Below, in pieces: positions 8,153 to 16,401 of a DNA stretch of 64,000 nucleotides. The stretch lies in NCBI GenBank assembly GCA_001940985.1, contig MSHB01000004.1, forward strand, positions 25,523 to 89,522. Direction: 5' to 3'. The position numbers and the translations under genes are program-made. Positions within the stretch are counted from its first letter, which is position 1. Every line of letters starts with the position of its first letter. Source of the stretch: Mollicutes bacterium Phil14. Lineage in GTDB: Bacteria > Bacillota_I > Bacilli_A > ML615J-28 > CAG-698. A model generated the notes under the pieces. That model did not search any database. It saw only the letters and a list, made by a program, of their open reading frames with translations, and was not told where the DNA came from.

Positions 8153-11100
8153 ATGGATGTTACAAGTATAATTAATTATTTAGACATAGCTTTTATTGCA
8201 ATATTAATTTTAGGGTGTATAATAGGCTTTTGTCGTGGAATGTTTAAAAGCACATATAATTTTATAGTATTTATTGTATTGATTATAAGTGGTTGGTTTT
8301 TATCAAAAATGTTTGTAAATACAATACTAGATGCTAAATTAAATATTACTATTGGCGATGTATATATAACTAGTTTGCGTGAAAGTATTCCCGAGATTGT
8401 TTCTAATATAAATGCTGATTTTGGGAAACTAATGGTTGAAGGAACTGAGGCTTACGAATTAGTTATTGATTTATCTGTTATGGTTACCAGATTATTATTT
8501 ATGATAATTTGGTTAGTATTAATGTTTACAATTTTCAAATTCATTTTTTGGATTATTTATCTTATCGTTAAACCAAAGAAGAAGAATGAAGATGGTTCTA
8601 AAAAGAAAAAGAAGTTTACTTCTCGTTTAGGTGGAACTTTGATAGGAGCAGTGCACACTGCAGTTATACTATTAATCATATGCGTTCCAGTATCTGGCAT
8701 TTGTTCAATAGGTAGTGAACTTACTTCTATTAATGATAAAGAAGTTGTTTATACTACAGTCCCAACAAAAGATGGCAAAATTATTTTATTGGATGCAGAT
8801 GTTGATATTAATCCAAATGATAATAGTGAGTATTTTTCAATTTATAGAAAAAGCTCATTCGGTAAATTTTATGGAATGATAAAAATAGGAGATACTTCAG
8901 TAGATGAAAAAATCTTTGATAATGTTTTTTCATTTGAATATAATGCTAATAAAGTATATTTAAAGAGTGAATTAACTACTGTTCTAGACGTCTACAATAA
9001 ATTGAATAATAGATTAGAAGGAACTGATATAACTTTTGAAAATATTATGAATTTAGAAGAAGATTTCTTATATGAATTAGTTGATGAAATATCTAATCTT
9101 AAGTTGATTTCTGTAGCTATTCCTATTGGAACAGAATACTTAGTTAATAGTGAAAGTTTTAAAAATGAATATAGTGATTTATTAGGTGAAGATGGTGGAA
9201 AAGATTTAATTGAAAAGGTTAAAAAAGTTAATTGTCAAGATGACTTTGTAAATCTTGGAAAAGGATTCATTGATATAACTAAGAGTGGATTGCTTTCAGC
9301 TTTTAAAGAAAAAGATTCAGAAGGTAACCCATTGTCTATAATAGCAATTATAAACAAAATTGATAATGACCATTTTGAAAAAGCTTGTGAAAAAATAGGC
9401 GATGTACAATTATTAGATGCTGTTGGTGATTTAGGACTTAAATATGTTCTTAAAAGCGATGTTGTTAAAAAATATCTTGAAAGTGCAAATTTAACAATAA
9501 ATGATATAAATTTGGATAATATTAAACTTTCTGATGAAATAAGTTCATTAGGTAAAGTTTTAGTCAAGGTACAAGATTTAGAATTACCAGATTCTGAAGA
9601 TATTGATATCACTAAAATCAGTGATAATAGTATTAATTTATTGATTGATGCTTTATATGATGTTAAAATATTTAATCAAAATACTCGTTTAGTAGTATCA
9701 GTAGTTAGAGAAGAACTTATGCCAGAAGAATATCGTGCTGTTTTGCCTGATAAAGAAATGAATAGCAATGATTTGAAATCAGTTGTAAAAGTTGCAAAAG
9801 TTATGCTTAAAGCAAGTAAAGTAAGTGATGGTAAGACTGTTATTAATATTAATGATTTGTTAAGTAGTGAAAATATAGAATTACTTAAAGAAGAAGCAAA
9901 GAATTCTGAATTTCTTGCAGAAGTTGTAAATGGAGCTGGAGAAGTTTTAATAAATACAATCTGTAATTCATTTGGCATTTCAAAAGAAGAAATTAATTTA
10001 GATGGTGTTTCGTGGGTTGAAGAACTTGATACATTCAAAGCTTTAATAGATATTTGCAATGATTTAGGTATAGATATTAATAATCCTTCAGCAGAAAAAA
10101 TAAATATTGAAAAATTCACTGATGAAGAAATTGAAAAGCTTGCAAAGGCTGTATTTAATTCAAATGTTATGAAAAATAACACTGAACTTATTTTAACAAT
10201 ATTGAAGAAAAATGTTGGTGATGATTTACAAAATTATGTTCCTAAATCATTAGCTAATAAAGAAGAATTAGTATCATTCATGAAATTAGCAAAAACAATT
10301 GCTTCAACTGCTAAAGATGGAAAAATTGATATTTCAACTATCGATAAAGATGAAATTGCTGGTGCCTTAGAAGGATTAAGCAGCGAGAACATTGATAATT
10401 TATTAACTGGAATTATTGAAGGTACAGGAATAATTTCTAAAGATAACATTAATCTTCCTAAAATTGATCCAAGTACGGAAGAAGGTAAAGAAGAAATTAA
10501 AAAGGCTTTAGAAGCAATGGATGTTATTTCTAGTATGGAAGATATCACTTCAATAAAACAAATTAGAGAAGATGAGATTAATTCTATTACATCATCATCT
10601 ATTGCTACTAGTGTTGTTGTTTCTATATTGGAAGAACAAACAAAAGAAGGTGGTGCCTTAAATGGATTCCTTTCACTTGATGATATTAATGATGATGAAT
10701 GGGTTGATAAAGATGGCCAAAGTGGTGAACTTAAGAAATTACTTAATGCTACATCTATAATAATGGATGAAGATGGAAATGCTAATGTTACACCAGATAC
10801 GATAACTAATTTAACAGATGATGATATTTCTACTATAACTGATTCTAAAGTTATTATTAATTCTCTTGAAAAGAACATGAATGATTTATTAGAAGATACA
10901 ATCAATAATGCTTTTAATAAAGAAGAATTAGGATTTGATATTAACTTAGGAACAGTTGAAACAAAAGATGGTGAAACTAAACAAGAAGCTTGGAAGAAAG
11001 AAATATCTACTATTAGAGATATAACATCATTAACGAGTGATATTGATCCTAATAATACTGATTTAAGTGATAAAGAAACTTCTGAAAAAATCGGTAATTT

Positions 11101-11272
11101 GCTTAATTCTAGTAAAGATTCACAAATTTTAGGTGAAACTTCTATTTCATTAGCTAGTGCTTTATTAGAAAGTGGTTATGAAAAAGTTGAAGGTCAAGAT
11201 GCACCTAAAGTTGATAAGAATACTGATTTTGCAACTGAATTTGCAAAATTACAAGCATTATTAAATAAATAA
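8153..11272 (+). CDS. Giant CvpA-like membrane protein with repetitive C-terminal region
   Basis: 1039 residues. The first ~185 resemble CvpA (colicin V production family): hydrophobic segments near 10-28, 34-55, 105-140 and 160-182, with LGCIIGFCRGMFK after the first and a Lys-rich cytoplasmic loop before the fourth. Normal CvpA is about 160-250 residues. The remaining ~850 are acidic, helical and repetitive: at least three units of 140-160 residues recur, each with a Leu-rich segment, an INLD or DIN turn and SxxNIxxLL or DEIEKL pattern. This tail has no further membrane segment and is probably outside the cell. ATG 8153 follows GAAAGGAG. darA follows 22 bases later. Function unknown. Confidence 0.75.
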   Translation: MDVTSIINYLDIAFIAILILGCIIGFCRGMFKSTYNFIVFIVLIISGWFLSKMFVNTILDAKLNITIGDVYITSLRESIPEIVSNINADFGKLMVEGTEAYELVIDLSVMVTRLLFMIIWLVLMFTIFKFIFWIIYLIVKPKKKNEDGSKKKKKFTSRLGGTLIGAVHTAVILLIICVPVSGICSIGSELTSINDKEVVYTTVPTKDGKIILLDADVDINPNDNSEYFSIYRKSSFGKFYGMIKIGDTSVDEKIFDNVFSFEYNANKVYLKSELTTVLDVYNKLNNRLEGTDITFENIMNLEEDFLYELVDEISNLKLISVAIPIGTEYLVNSESFKNEYSDLLGEDGGKDLIEKVKKVNCQDDFVNLGKGFIDITKSGLLSAFKEKDSEGNPLSIIAIINKIDNDHFEKACEKIGDVQLLDAVGDLGLKYVLKSDVVKKYLESANLTINDINLDNIKLSDEISSLGKVLVKVQDLELPDSEDIDITKISDNSINLLIDALYDVKIFNQNTRLVVSVVREELMPEEYRAVLPDKEMNSNDLKSVVKVAKVMLKASKVSDGKTVININDLLSSENIELLKEEAKNSEFLAEVVNGAGEVLINTICNSFGISKEEINLDGVSWVEELDTFKALIDICNDLGIDINNPSAEKINIEKFTDEEIEKLAKAVFNSNVMKNNTELILTILKKNVGDDLQNYVPKSLANKEELVSFMKLAKTIASTAKDGKIDISTIDKDEIAGALEGLSSENIDNLLTGIIEGTGIISKDNINLPKIDPSTEEGKEEIKKALEAMDVISSMEDITSIKQIREDEINSITSSSIATSVVVSILEEQTKEGGALNGFLSLDDINDDEWVDKDGQSGELKKLLNATSIIMDEDGNANVTPDTITNLTDDDISTITDSKVIINSLEKNMNDLLEDTINNAFNKEELGFDINLGTVETKDGETKQEAWKKEISTIRDITSLTSDIDPNNTDLSDKETSEKIGNLLNSSKDSQILGETSISLASALLESGYEKVEGQDAPKVDKNTDFATEFAKLQALLNK

Positions 11273-11294
11273 TAATTTATATGGAGGACTGAAT

Positions 11295-11618
11295 ATGAAG
11301 TTAATTATAACAATTGTTTCGAAAGAGGATAGTTCTATAGTCCAAAAAGAACTATTAAAACAAAGATTTTTTGTAACTAAGTTATCATCAACTGGTGGAT
11401 TTCTAAAACATGGTAATACAACTTTTATGATTGGTGCCAAAGATCAAGATGTTGATACTATTATTAATATTATTTCTGAATATTCAAGAACAAGAAAAGA
11501 AATGGTGCCAGCATCAATAGCGCGTGATTTTGGATATTCTACTGTTAGTCCTACTGAAGTTACTGTTGGTGGTGCTACACTATTTATTATGGATGTTGAA
11601 AAAATGATTAAATTGTAA
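11295..11618 (+). CDS. darA: Cyclic-di-AMP receptor DarA/PstA (PII-like, YaaQ)
   Basis: 107-residue PII-like signal protein that forms a trimer and binds c-di-AMP in Bacillota. The whole family pattern is seen: KLIITIVSKED at the start, TKLSSTGGFLKHGNTTFMIG forming the nucleotide-binding B-loop region, and GGATLFIMDV near the end. TGGAGGACTGAAT precedes ATG. It sits in an operon after the giant CvpA-like gene, which hints that the membrane protein may be linked to wall or osmotic stress, though this is only context. Its downstream partner is unknown in the family. Confidence 0.93.
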   Translation: MKLIITIVSKEDSSIVQKELLKQRFFVTKLSSTGGFLKHGNTTFMIGAKDQDVDTIINIISEYSRTRKEMVPASIARDFGYSTVSPTEVTVGGATLFIMDVEKMIKL

Positions 11619-11630
11619 TGATTAAATATA

Positions 11631-11675
11631 AAAAGCATCAAACTATTTAAGTGATAATTTGATGCTTTTTTTCAT
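11631..11675 (+). terminator. Terminator after darA
   Basis: AAAAAGCATCAAA pairs with TTTGATGCTTTTT around a ~15-base loop, followed by T-rich sequence. Confidence 0.88.
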
Positions 11676-11732
11676 ATTTTCATAGTGTTATGAATATAAT
11701 TATGTAGATAATAAAAAGAAAAAATTTTTTGA

Positions 11733-11761
11733 TTGACATTCATATATTTTTTTGCTATAAT
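11733..11761 (+). promoter_or_regulatory. Consensus promoter of tRNA-Cys
   Basis: Perfect TTGACA (11733-11738) and TATAAT (11756-11761) with 17 bases between, 19 bases before the tRNA. Confidence 0.92.
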
Positions 11762-11780
11762 TTACAATGCAGTGATAAGT

Positions 11781-11854
11781 GGCTCCTTAGCCAAGTGGTA
11801 AGGCAAGGGTCTGCAACACCCTGATCGTTGGTTCAAATCCGACAGGAGCCTCCA
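11781..11854 (+). tRNA. tRNA-Cys (GCA)
   Basis: Acceptor arms GGCTCCT and AGGAGCC pair, the T-arm has GGTTCAAATCC, and the anticodon loop CTGCAAC gives GCA. Discriminator T and a genome-encoded CCA (11852-11854) complete it. Single tRNA transcription unit with its own promoter and terminator. Confidence 0.97.
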
Positions 11855-11869
11855 TTTTTTATAGAAAAT

Positions 11870-11893
11870 AATCCTCTAATTGAGGATTTTTTT
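11870..11893 (+). terminator. Terminator after tRNA-Cys
   Basis: AATCCTC, five-base loop, GAGGATT, then a T run. Confidence 0.88.
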
Positions 11894-12014
11894 ATTTCCT
11901 ATACACATTATTATACGTTTTTTTAAAAATAAGTCAATATTGTTTATCACATGTAATTGCTTTTGAAATATGCTACAATTTACTAAAGAAAGCTAATTTG
12001 ATAAGAGGTTGTAT

Positions 12015-12310
12015 ATGGTAAGTCCACAGTTATTAACATTTATAGTAGTTGCAAAAAATGGTAGTTTTTCGAAAGCGGCGGAGACAATGTATGTTTCGCC
12101 TACAGCGGTAATGAAACAAGTAGATTTATTAGAAAAAAGACCTGGTGTAACTCTTTCAAACGTACGAATCATGGATTGATTTTGACTGATGCTAGTATAA
12201 GTATACTTAATGATGCAAAATATCTTGTGGATTATGCTACACGTGCGGAAGAGAAAGCGCGCGGGATGTCAATAACTTTTGAAAATGTCCCAAAAAAATT
12301 TAAACATTAG
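12015..12310 (+). pseudogene. LysR-family regulator, truncated and frameshifted
   Basis: Only the N-terminal winged-helix part of a LysR regulator survives. From ATG 12015 it reads SPQLLTFIVVAKNGSFSKAA and SPTAVMKQVDLLEKR, a textbook LysR DNA-binding start. A one-base loss near 12155 breaks the frame (stop at 12177); the lost frame resumes with RTNHGLILTDA and NDAKYLVDYATRAEEKA. About 95 residues of a normal ~300 remain. The insertion sequence left end (12286) cuts the coding sequence, and no LysR C-terminal domain appears beyond its right end, so the gene is dead and partly deleted. Confidence 0.85.
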
Positions 12311-13749
12311 CATAATTTTTGTGATGAGGTAAAGAGTTTAAATATTGAATATATGAGTCGTGTTTCCAAGGATGAGACATAGGAGGAATATATACATTCT
12401 TTTCTTTTTTGATAATTGGTGCTTCTAAGAAATTATCAGAAATCTCCTGATGTTTAAAACTTCTCTTAATTCATATACTTTGTTCTCAACAGAAATTAAC
12501 ATTTGATTATCTAAGGCGTTAATAACTAAAGCCTTAGTTTTACTTCTAATAGGTGCAATTTTATCATTTTCATAAGTTTGATAATACTTGTTTTGATACT
12601 TGATAGATGGTCCTTTATCAAATACTCTAGGTGTAAGAATAGCTAAAGTATAATTAATTTCTTTTTCTGATGGTTAATTTTCAAACACATTTTTGGTATT
12701 GTTAATAGGAAGAGCGAATTGTTTGTTAAATCTTTTGCAGAAGTCTAACAGGAAAACATTAACATCTTCAATGGAGTTAATGCCGGCTATTCTTAATTCA
12801 ACGGGTAGTCGGCATTGTAATGTATTACAAAGTCTTTCAATTCTACCTTTCTTTTGAGGAATAGAAGTAGTTTGTAGATCTATACCTAATTTTTTACAAG
12901 CATAACCAAATTGTGTATAAGTATCTTTAGCAAGTTCAGCATCTTTTTTTGCGCTATAATAGAAGACAATGCGATTATCAGTAAGAATAGAATAAGGTAT
13001 ACCATAAGTGATTAGAATCGAATTAGAAGGTTATAATAGCCTTTTAATGTTTCTTGATAATCAAAATATAAATAAATTTTACCAGAACAGTCATCAATAG
13101 CCCTATGAAGGGTTGTTTTTTTCTTTCCGAACCATAAGAATTCAGAGGCATCCATTTGAAACTTTTCACCAAAATATTTAGATCTAGGTATTTTTGGAGA
13201 AAGTCTTCGCTATCAAGTATATTATTACAAACAATCAAATCTTCTTCAATTTTATTTAATTTAATATTATTATCTTGTTTGTTTTTTATAATAGTAGCTT
13301 TATTGTTTCTTGTACTACGATTGCATTTAGGAGAGATATAACCATTGGATGTTAAAATATTATAAAATGTACAATAAGAAATATTTATATTATCATGAGT
13401 TTTCATTAATTCTAAAGCATGTTTAAAGTTAGCATCATAATATTTATTTTCAAACAAAAATAAAATATCATTTTTAGTTTTATCAGATAAAGCAATAGAA
13501 TGTTTTCTACCTCTGTTTTTGTGAACAAAAGCATATTTACTAGAAACTTTGTATTTAGCAAATTAGTCTGTTGATAGTTCTTAGAGTACAACCAGTTTGC
13601 ACAGCAGCACGTTTTTGTTTCCATTATTGTCAACTAGTTTTTTAATAATTTCGTATTTCATATTTTCTTTTAATCTTAAATTAGCACCTCCAATTAATAT
13701 TTTAACATAGGTGCTTTAAATATTAATAATCAATTCTACAATTGGGACA
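12286..13749 (-). mobile_element. Degenerate ISNCY-type insertion sequence
   Basis: About 1.46 kb bounded by short inverted ends TGTCCCAA (12286-12293) and TTGGGACA (13742-13749), with one broken transposase gene on the minus strand filling it. It lies inside the LysR pseudogene. No target duplication is evident in the flanks (GAAAA on the left, GTATC on the right), consistent with age or flank loss. The ends are my reading of 8 matching bases; they agree with the span of the transposase. Confidence 0.75.
12300..13661 (-). pseudogene. ISNCY-family transposase, multiply frameshifted
   Basis: Reading the minus strand across frames reconstructs one DDE transposase. It begins MKYEIIKKLVDNNGN, has a helix-turn-helix (RAAVQTGCTLRTINRL), and the three catalytic regions FQMDASEF (Asp), ILTDNR (Asp) and KGRIERL (Glu), ending with PPMSHPWKHDS, a typical C-terminal block of this group. 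Damage includes frameshifts near 13605, 13565, 13195, 13017 and 12450 and an in-frame stop at 12674-12676. It cannot make active transposase. Family assignment rests on motif order and the SHPWK tail. Confidence 0.85.
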
Positions 13750-13820
13750 GTATCATTTTATAACTATTAAGACTTTATCATATTATAATCATACAGACTT
13801 ATTTTTTGAATTAAATTTTC

Positions 13821-13849
13821 TTGACATTTCACTCCTCCTTTGATATAAT
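13821..13849 (+). promoter_or_regulatory. Perfect consensus promoter of an unidentified RNA
   Basis: TTGACA (13821-13826) and TATAAT (13844-13849), exactly 17 bases apart. As strong as the tRNA-Cys promoter, yet no good ORF follows. Confidence 0.88.
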
Positions 13850-13855
13850 CGTGTT

Positions 13856-13990
13856 GGTCCTGGGGGTCTTAATTGACAGTCTCGCAATGCGTAGAGAACA
13901 GAGCAGAAGCACGTGGACTACAGAAATGTTAGTTGTTAATCAACTAGTGATAGACTGCTCACTGGCTTGTAGAAATACAAGTCTTTTTTT
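13856..13990 (+). ncRNA. Probable structured non-coding RNA, family not recognised
   Basis: Predicted transcript of about 135 nt from seven bases after the promoter to the T run of a strong terminator. Visible helices: GTCC near 13857 with GGAC near 13915; TAGTTG (13930-13935) with CAACTA (13941-13946); GAGCAG (13901-13906) with CTGCTC (13955-13960), which competes with CAGTCT (13877-13882) pairing AGACTG (13952-13957). The competition suggests two alternative folds. An ATG-started reading frame crosses it but has no ribosome site and begins at the -35 box, so I reject coding. I compared it from memory with 6S, SRP RNA, tmRNA and common riboswitches without a match. Confidence 0.65.
13964..13990 (+). 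terminator. Terminator of the unidentified RNA
   Basis: GGCTTGTA, GAAA tetraloop, TACAAGTC, then seven T. Confidence 0.92.
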
Positions 13991-14047
13991 CTTTTTTATG
14001 TTGAAAATTGAATTGAAATTTATAAAAAAACTGTTATTTTTATTAAA

Positions 14048-14143
14048 AAAATGAGTAAAAAATGCTAGTTTTGCCCATCTGTGGAAAAAACAAATGAATA
14101 ATTACTCATTTTCAAAAGATAAACTTCTCAGAAATGGGCAAAA
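14048..14143. repeat. Two interleaved inverted repeats (pseudoknot-like layout)
   Basis: Arm A1 (14048-14058, AAAATGAGTAA) is the exact reverse complement of A2 (14102-14112). Arm B1 (14069-14078, TTTTGCCCAT) is the exact reverse complement of B2 (14134-14143). Their order is A1-B1-A2-B2, so both cannot form as simple nested hairpins; on RNA this would be an H-type pseudoknot. The stretch is non-coding, between the ncRNA terminator and the yggS promoter. Role unknown. Confidence 0.6.
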
Positions 14144-14195
14144 TAATATTAAAAGTTCTTGAAAAATTGCAAAACCTATTAAATTTTGAAAAATG

Positions 14196-14224
14196 TTGCT
14201 TTTTTTAATAAAAAAAGGTATAAT
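14196..14224 (+). promoter_or_regulatory. Promoter of the yggS-sepF operon
   Basis: TTGCTT (14196-14201) and TATAAT (14219-14224), 17-base spacing, 25 bases before the yggS start. Confidence 0.75.
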
Positions 14225-14249
14225 AAGTATATGGAATTCAGGTGATATC

Positions 14250-14921
14250 ATGGGTATAAAAGAACAGGCACAATATGTTAGGGAATCATTAAAAGATTAT
14301 CCAAATGTGAAGATTGTGGCCGCAACCAAATATATGACTGTTGAACAAACTGAAGAACTTATTAAATGTGGTTTTAAGGATTTTGGTGAGAATAGAACTG
14401 ATATGTTTTTAGAAAAATATGAAAGACTTAAAGACTATAAAGATATTAATTGGCATTTCTTTGGTGTCGTTCAAAGCAGAAAAATTAGAGATATAGTTAA
14501 TAAAATAACTTGTTTGCATTCTTTAGATAGATTATCTTTGGCTATTGAATTGAATAAAAAATTAACAAAACCATTAGATTGCTTTATTCAAGTCAATATA
14601 TCAGAAGAAGCTAATAAACAGGGTGTTCCTGCTAACAAGGTTAAAACTTTTGTTAAGCAACTTGAAGCATATCCAAACATTAGAGTTGTTGGATTGATGT
14701 GTATTGCTAAACTTACTTTTGATGAAGATGTGTTGAGAAAATCATTTAGAAAAATGCGTGATTTAAAGGAAGAAATTGAAGAAATGAATTTGAGTTATGC
14801 CCCTTGTCATGAATTGTCAATGGGAATGAGTAATGATTATAAAATAGCACTTGAATATGGTACTACAGTAATTCGTTTAGGAAGAATATTTTTACAGGAG
14901 AATAAAAATGGGCTTATTTAG
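14250..14921 (+). CDS. yggS: YggS family pyridoxal phosphate homeostasis protein
   Basis: PLP-binding protein of the PROSC/YggS/YlmE family, 223 residues, a TIM-barrel without known catalysis that buffers vitamin B6. The PLP lysine is Lys27 in VAATKYM. Other signatures are FGENRTDMF, WHFFGVVQSRK, HSLDR, IQVNISEEANKQG, GLMCIA and LSMGMSNDY, ending with VIRLGRIF. ATG 14250 follows GGTGAT; the upstream in-frame ATG at 14193 lies in the promoter. sepF begins inside its last 14 bases. This yggS-sepF-yggT order is the ylmE-ylmF-ylmG division cluster of Bacillota. Confidence 0.94.
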   Translation: MGIKEQAQYVRESLKDYPNVKIVAATKYMTVEQTEELIKCGFKDFGENRTDMFLEKYERLKDYKDINWHFFGVVQSRKIRDIVNKITCLHSLDRLSLAIELNKKLTKPLDCFIQVNISEEANKQGVPANKVKTFVKQLEAYPNIRVVGLMCIAKLTFDEDVLRKSFRKMRDLKEEIEEMNLSYAPCHELSMGMSNDYKIALEYGTTVIRLGRIFLQENKNGLI

Positions 14922-15261
14922 AAAAAAGGCTAAAGAAATACAATTGAACGATTTTAATTATGGTAAGAAAAATAGTGGAATCTTGACATCATTTGATAGA
15001 ATTCAACATATTGTTGTTCGTGATGCTTCACAAGAACAATTGCTTGAAATATGTGATACAATCTTAGGTGGTCGTGCTGTTTTGGCTAATTTTGACAAAA
15101 TCAAAACTGAAGAAGCTAATTACATGCTAGCATTTATTGGTGGTGTTGTTTATGCAACTGGTGGAGAGAATTTTAGATTAGATGAAAAGTTGTTTTTATT
15201 TGGTAGAAAAGAAGAATTTGAAGATGGCTCTCTATACCAATATGTTGAGGATACAAGATGA
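14908..15261 (+). CDS. sepF: Cell division protein SepF
   Basis: Membrane-associated partner of FtsZ, 117 residues, at the short end of the family. The short N-terminal amphipathic start MGLFRKKAKE is linked almost directly to the SepF core: ASQEQLLEICDTILGGRAVL, ANFDKIKTEEANYMLAFIGG and VVYATGGENF. The usual long flexible linker is nearly absent. AGGAG lies before ATG, overlapping the yggS end by 14 bases; the yggT start overlaps its stop by 4 bases. Presence argues for an FtsZ-dividing Gram-positive. Confidence 0.93.
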   Translation: MGLFRKKAKEIQLNDFNYGKKNSGILTSFDRIQHIVVRDASQEQLLEICDTILGGRAVLANFDKIKTEEANYMLAFIGGVVYATGGENFRLDEKLFLFGRKEEFEDGSLYQYVEDTR

Positions 15262-15515
15262 TTTTAGGAAAAGCTTTGCTTGTTATTTGGTTTGCTTTAA
15301 GAATATATTTTAGCATACTTGTAATCGGAATAATATTAACTTGGTTTCCAAGAAGTTTTGATTATAAATTACCAAGAATAATCCGAAAAATGTCTAATTG
15401 GTATTTAGAACGTTTTACTGGCATTGTTGTGCTAGGAAGTATTGATTTTACAACAATAATAGGTCTGCTTTTATACGAAGGCGTACTTGATTTATTAAGG
15501 ATATCTATAATATAA
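15258..15515 (+). CDS. YggT family membrane protein (YlmG)
   Basis: 85-residue protein with two hydrophobic segments (about 8-28 and 55-78). ILTWFPRSFDYKLPRIIRKM between them is the conserved YggT pattern (TWF ... RI), and the second helix follows DFT. Family members affect septum and nucleoid distribution in bacteria. Start overlaps the sepF stop as ATGA. Third gene of the yggS operon. Confidence 0.88.
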   Translation: MILGKALLVIWFALRIYFSILVIGIILTWFPRSFDYKLPRIIRKMSNWYLERFTGIVVLGSIDFTTIIGLLLYEGVLDLLRISII

Positions 15516-15534
15516 AATTACGGAGGAAATAATA

Positions 15535-16392
15535 ATGGCTATAAATATTAATTTTTTTAGGAGCAATAGTGCTGGTAATATTGATTATGAAAAAGTATTA
15601 GCTTTTTTCGATGAAATTCCAAACTTTAAAGTTTATTATACTGATGATGTAGTAGAGATTGTTTATATAGATAAAGAATTTAAATTTTCATATCGCTATT
15701 TGATTACAAAACAATCAAAAGTTAATCAAATATATAAGTTAAGTCCTTTATTTACAAATATAAATTTCTTACTTGAAATGCCCGTGTTAATCCCAACATT
15801 TCTAGCAAAAGAAATTTTAACTCTTACTCAAAAAATTTGTAAAACATTCGAGTTAGAAATTTATCATGATAGTTTTGATGATGTAAAACCATTTAATATG
15901 GTTGATACTTTAACATTATTTAATGAAAATCGTGAAGCATATATTGAAGAATATGGTATGCAAAATAAATATGCTTTTGATCCGGAAAAATTAAATGAAG
16001 TTTGCAAATTCCAAAGAACAGTAGATAATTTAAGAGAATATTATCATAACGAAGTTGATGTTCAATATTGTGAACCAATAATTGATAAGGCAACTAATGA
16101 ATATGGAATATGCTGTACTTGGAATTTAGGAATTCCTACTGTTTTTCCACCTCATATTGATTTCGTTAGAATTCATGATGAAGAAAACGTGGAATTTATG
16201 GTTAGAAGAGAAGACTTTTATGGTGTAATGGGAAAATATCTAGTTGACATCGTAAACTTCTTACCTGATATGCATTTGTTGAAACCAAAACAAGCTAGAT
16301 CAAGTAAAAAGGCAATTAATAAATTAAGAAAGTTTGCAATTGTTGATCAAAATTTCCAAACTATTCGTCTTTGTGATTTGATTGATAGATAG
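15535..16392 (+). CDS. Unknown protein in the division cluster
   Basis: 285 residues, not recognised. It is soluble, with no signal peptide or membrane segment. Features: an N-terminal FFRSNSAGNIDYEKVLAFFD, a central hydrophobic-helical part around LEMPVLIPTFLAKEILTL, the segment GICCTWNLGIPTVFPPHIDF near 200 and a basic stretch KPKQARSSKKAINKLRKF near 265. CGGAGGAAATAATA gives a good ribosome site 20 bases after yggT. In many relatives this slot holds the S4-domain protein YlmH; this is not an obvious YlmH. deoC follows directly, so all are probably one operon. Confidence 0.7.
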   Translation: MAININFFRSNSAGNIDYEKVLAFFDEIPNFKVYYTDDVVEIVYIDKEFKFSYRYLITKQSKVNQIYKLSPLFTNINFLLEMPVLIPTFLAKEILTLTQKICKTFELEIYHDSFDDVKPFNMVDTLTLFNENREAYIEEYGMQNKYAFDPEKLNEVCKFQRTVDNLREYYHNEVDVQYCEPIIDKATNEYGICCTWNLGIPTVFPPHIDFVRIHDEENVEFMVRREDFYGVMGKYLVDIVNFLPDMHLLKPKQARSSKKAINKLRKFAIVDQNFQTIRLCDLIDR

Positions 16393-16401
16393 GTGAAAAA
16401 A

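Noticed and set aside
9235..10905. Three long minus-strand ORFs (about 125-223 codons) under the giant CvpA-like gene
   Set aside because: They mirror the coding strand's codon bias (Ser/Leu/Ile-rich), have no ribosome sites or promoters, and match no family.
13044..13633. Two separate minus-strand ORFs of 137 and 73 residues
   Set aside because: They are frameshifted pieces of a single degenerate transposase, not independent genes.
13856..13990. 6S RNA, SRP RNA or tmRNA identity for the unidentified transcript
   Set aside because: No end-to-end pairing with a central bubble (6S), no GGUCAGG...GGAAGNAGC motif (SRP), no tRNA-like ends (tmRNA).
13821..14054. 77-residue ORF across the putative ncRNA
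   Set aside because: Starts at a TTG inside the -35 box, has no ribosome site, and ends in homopolymer-derived Phe/Lys/Leu; the promoter-terminator layout fits an RNA better.
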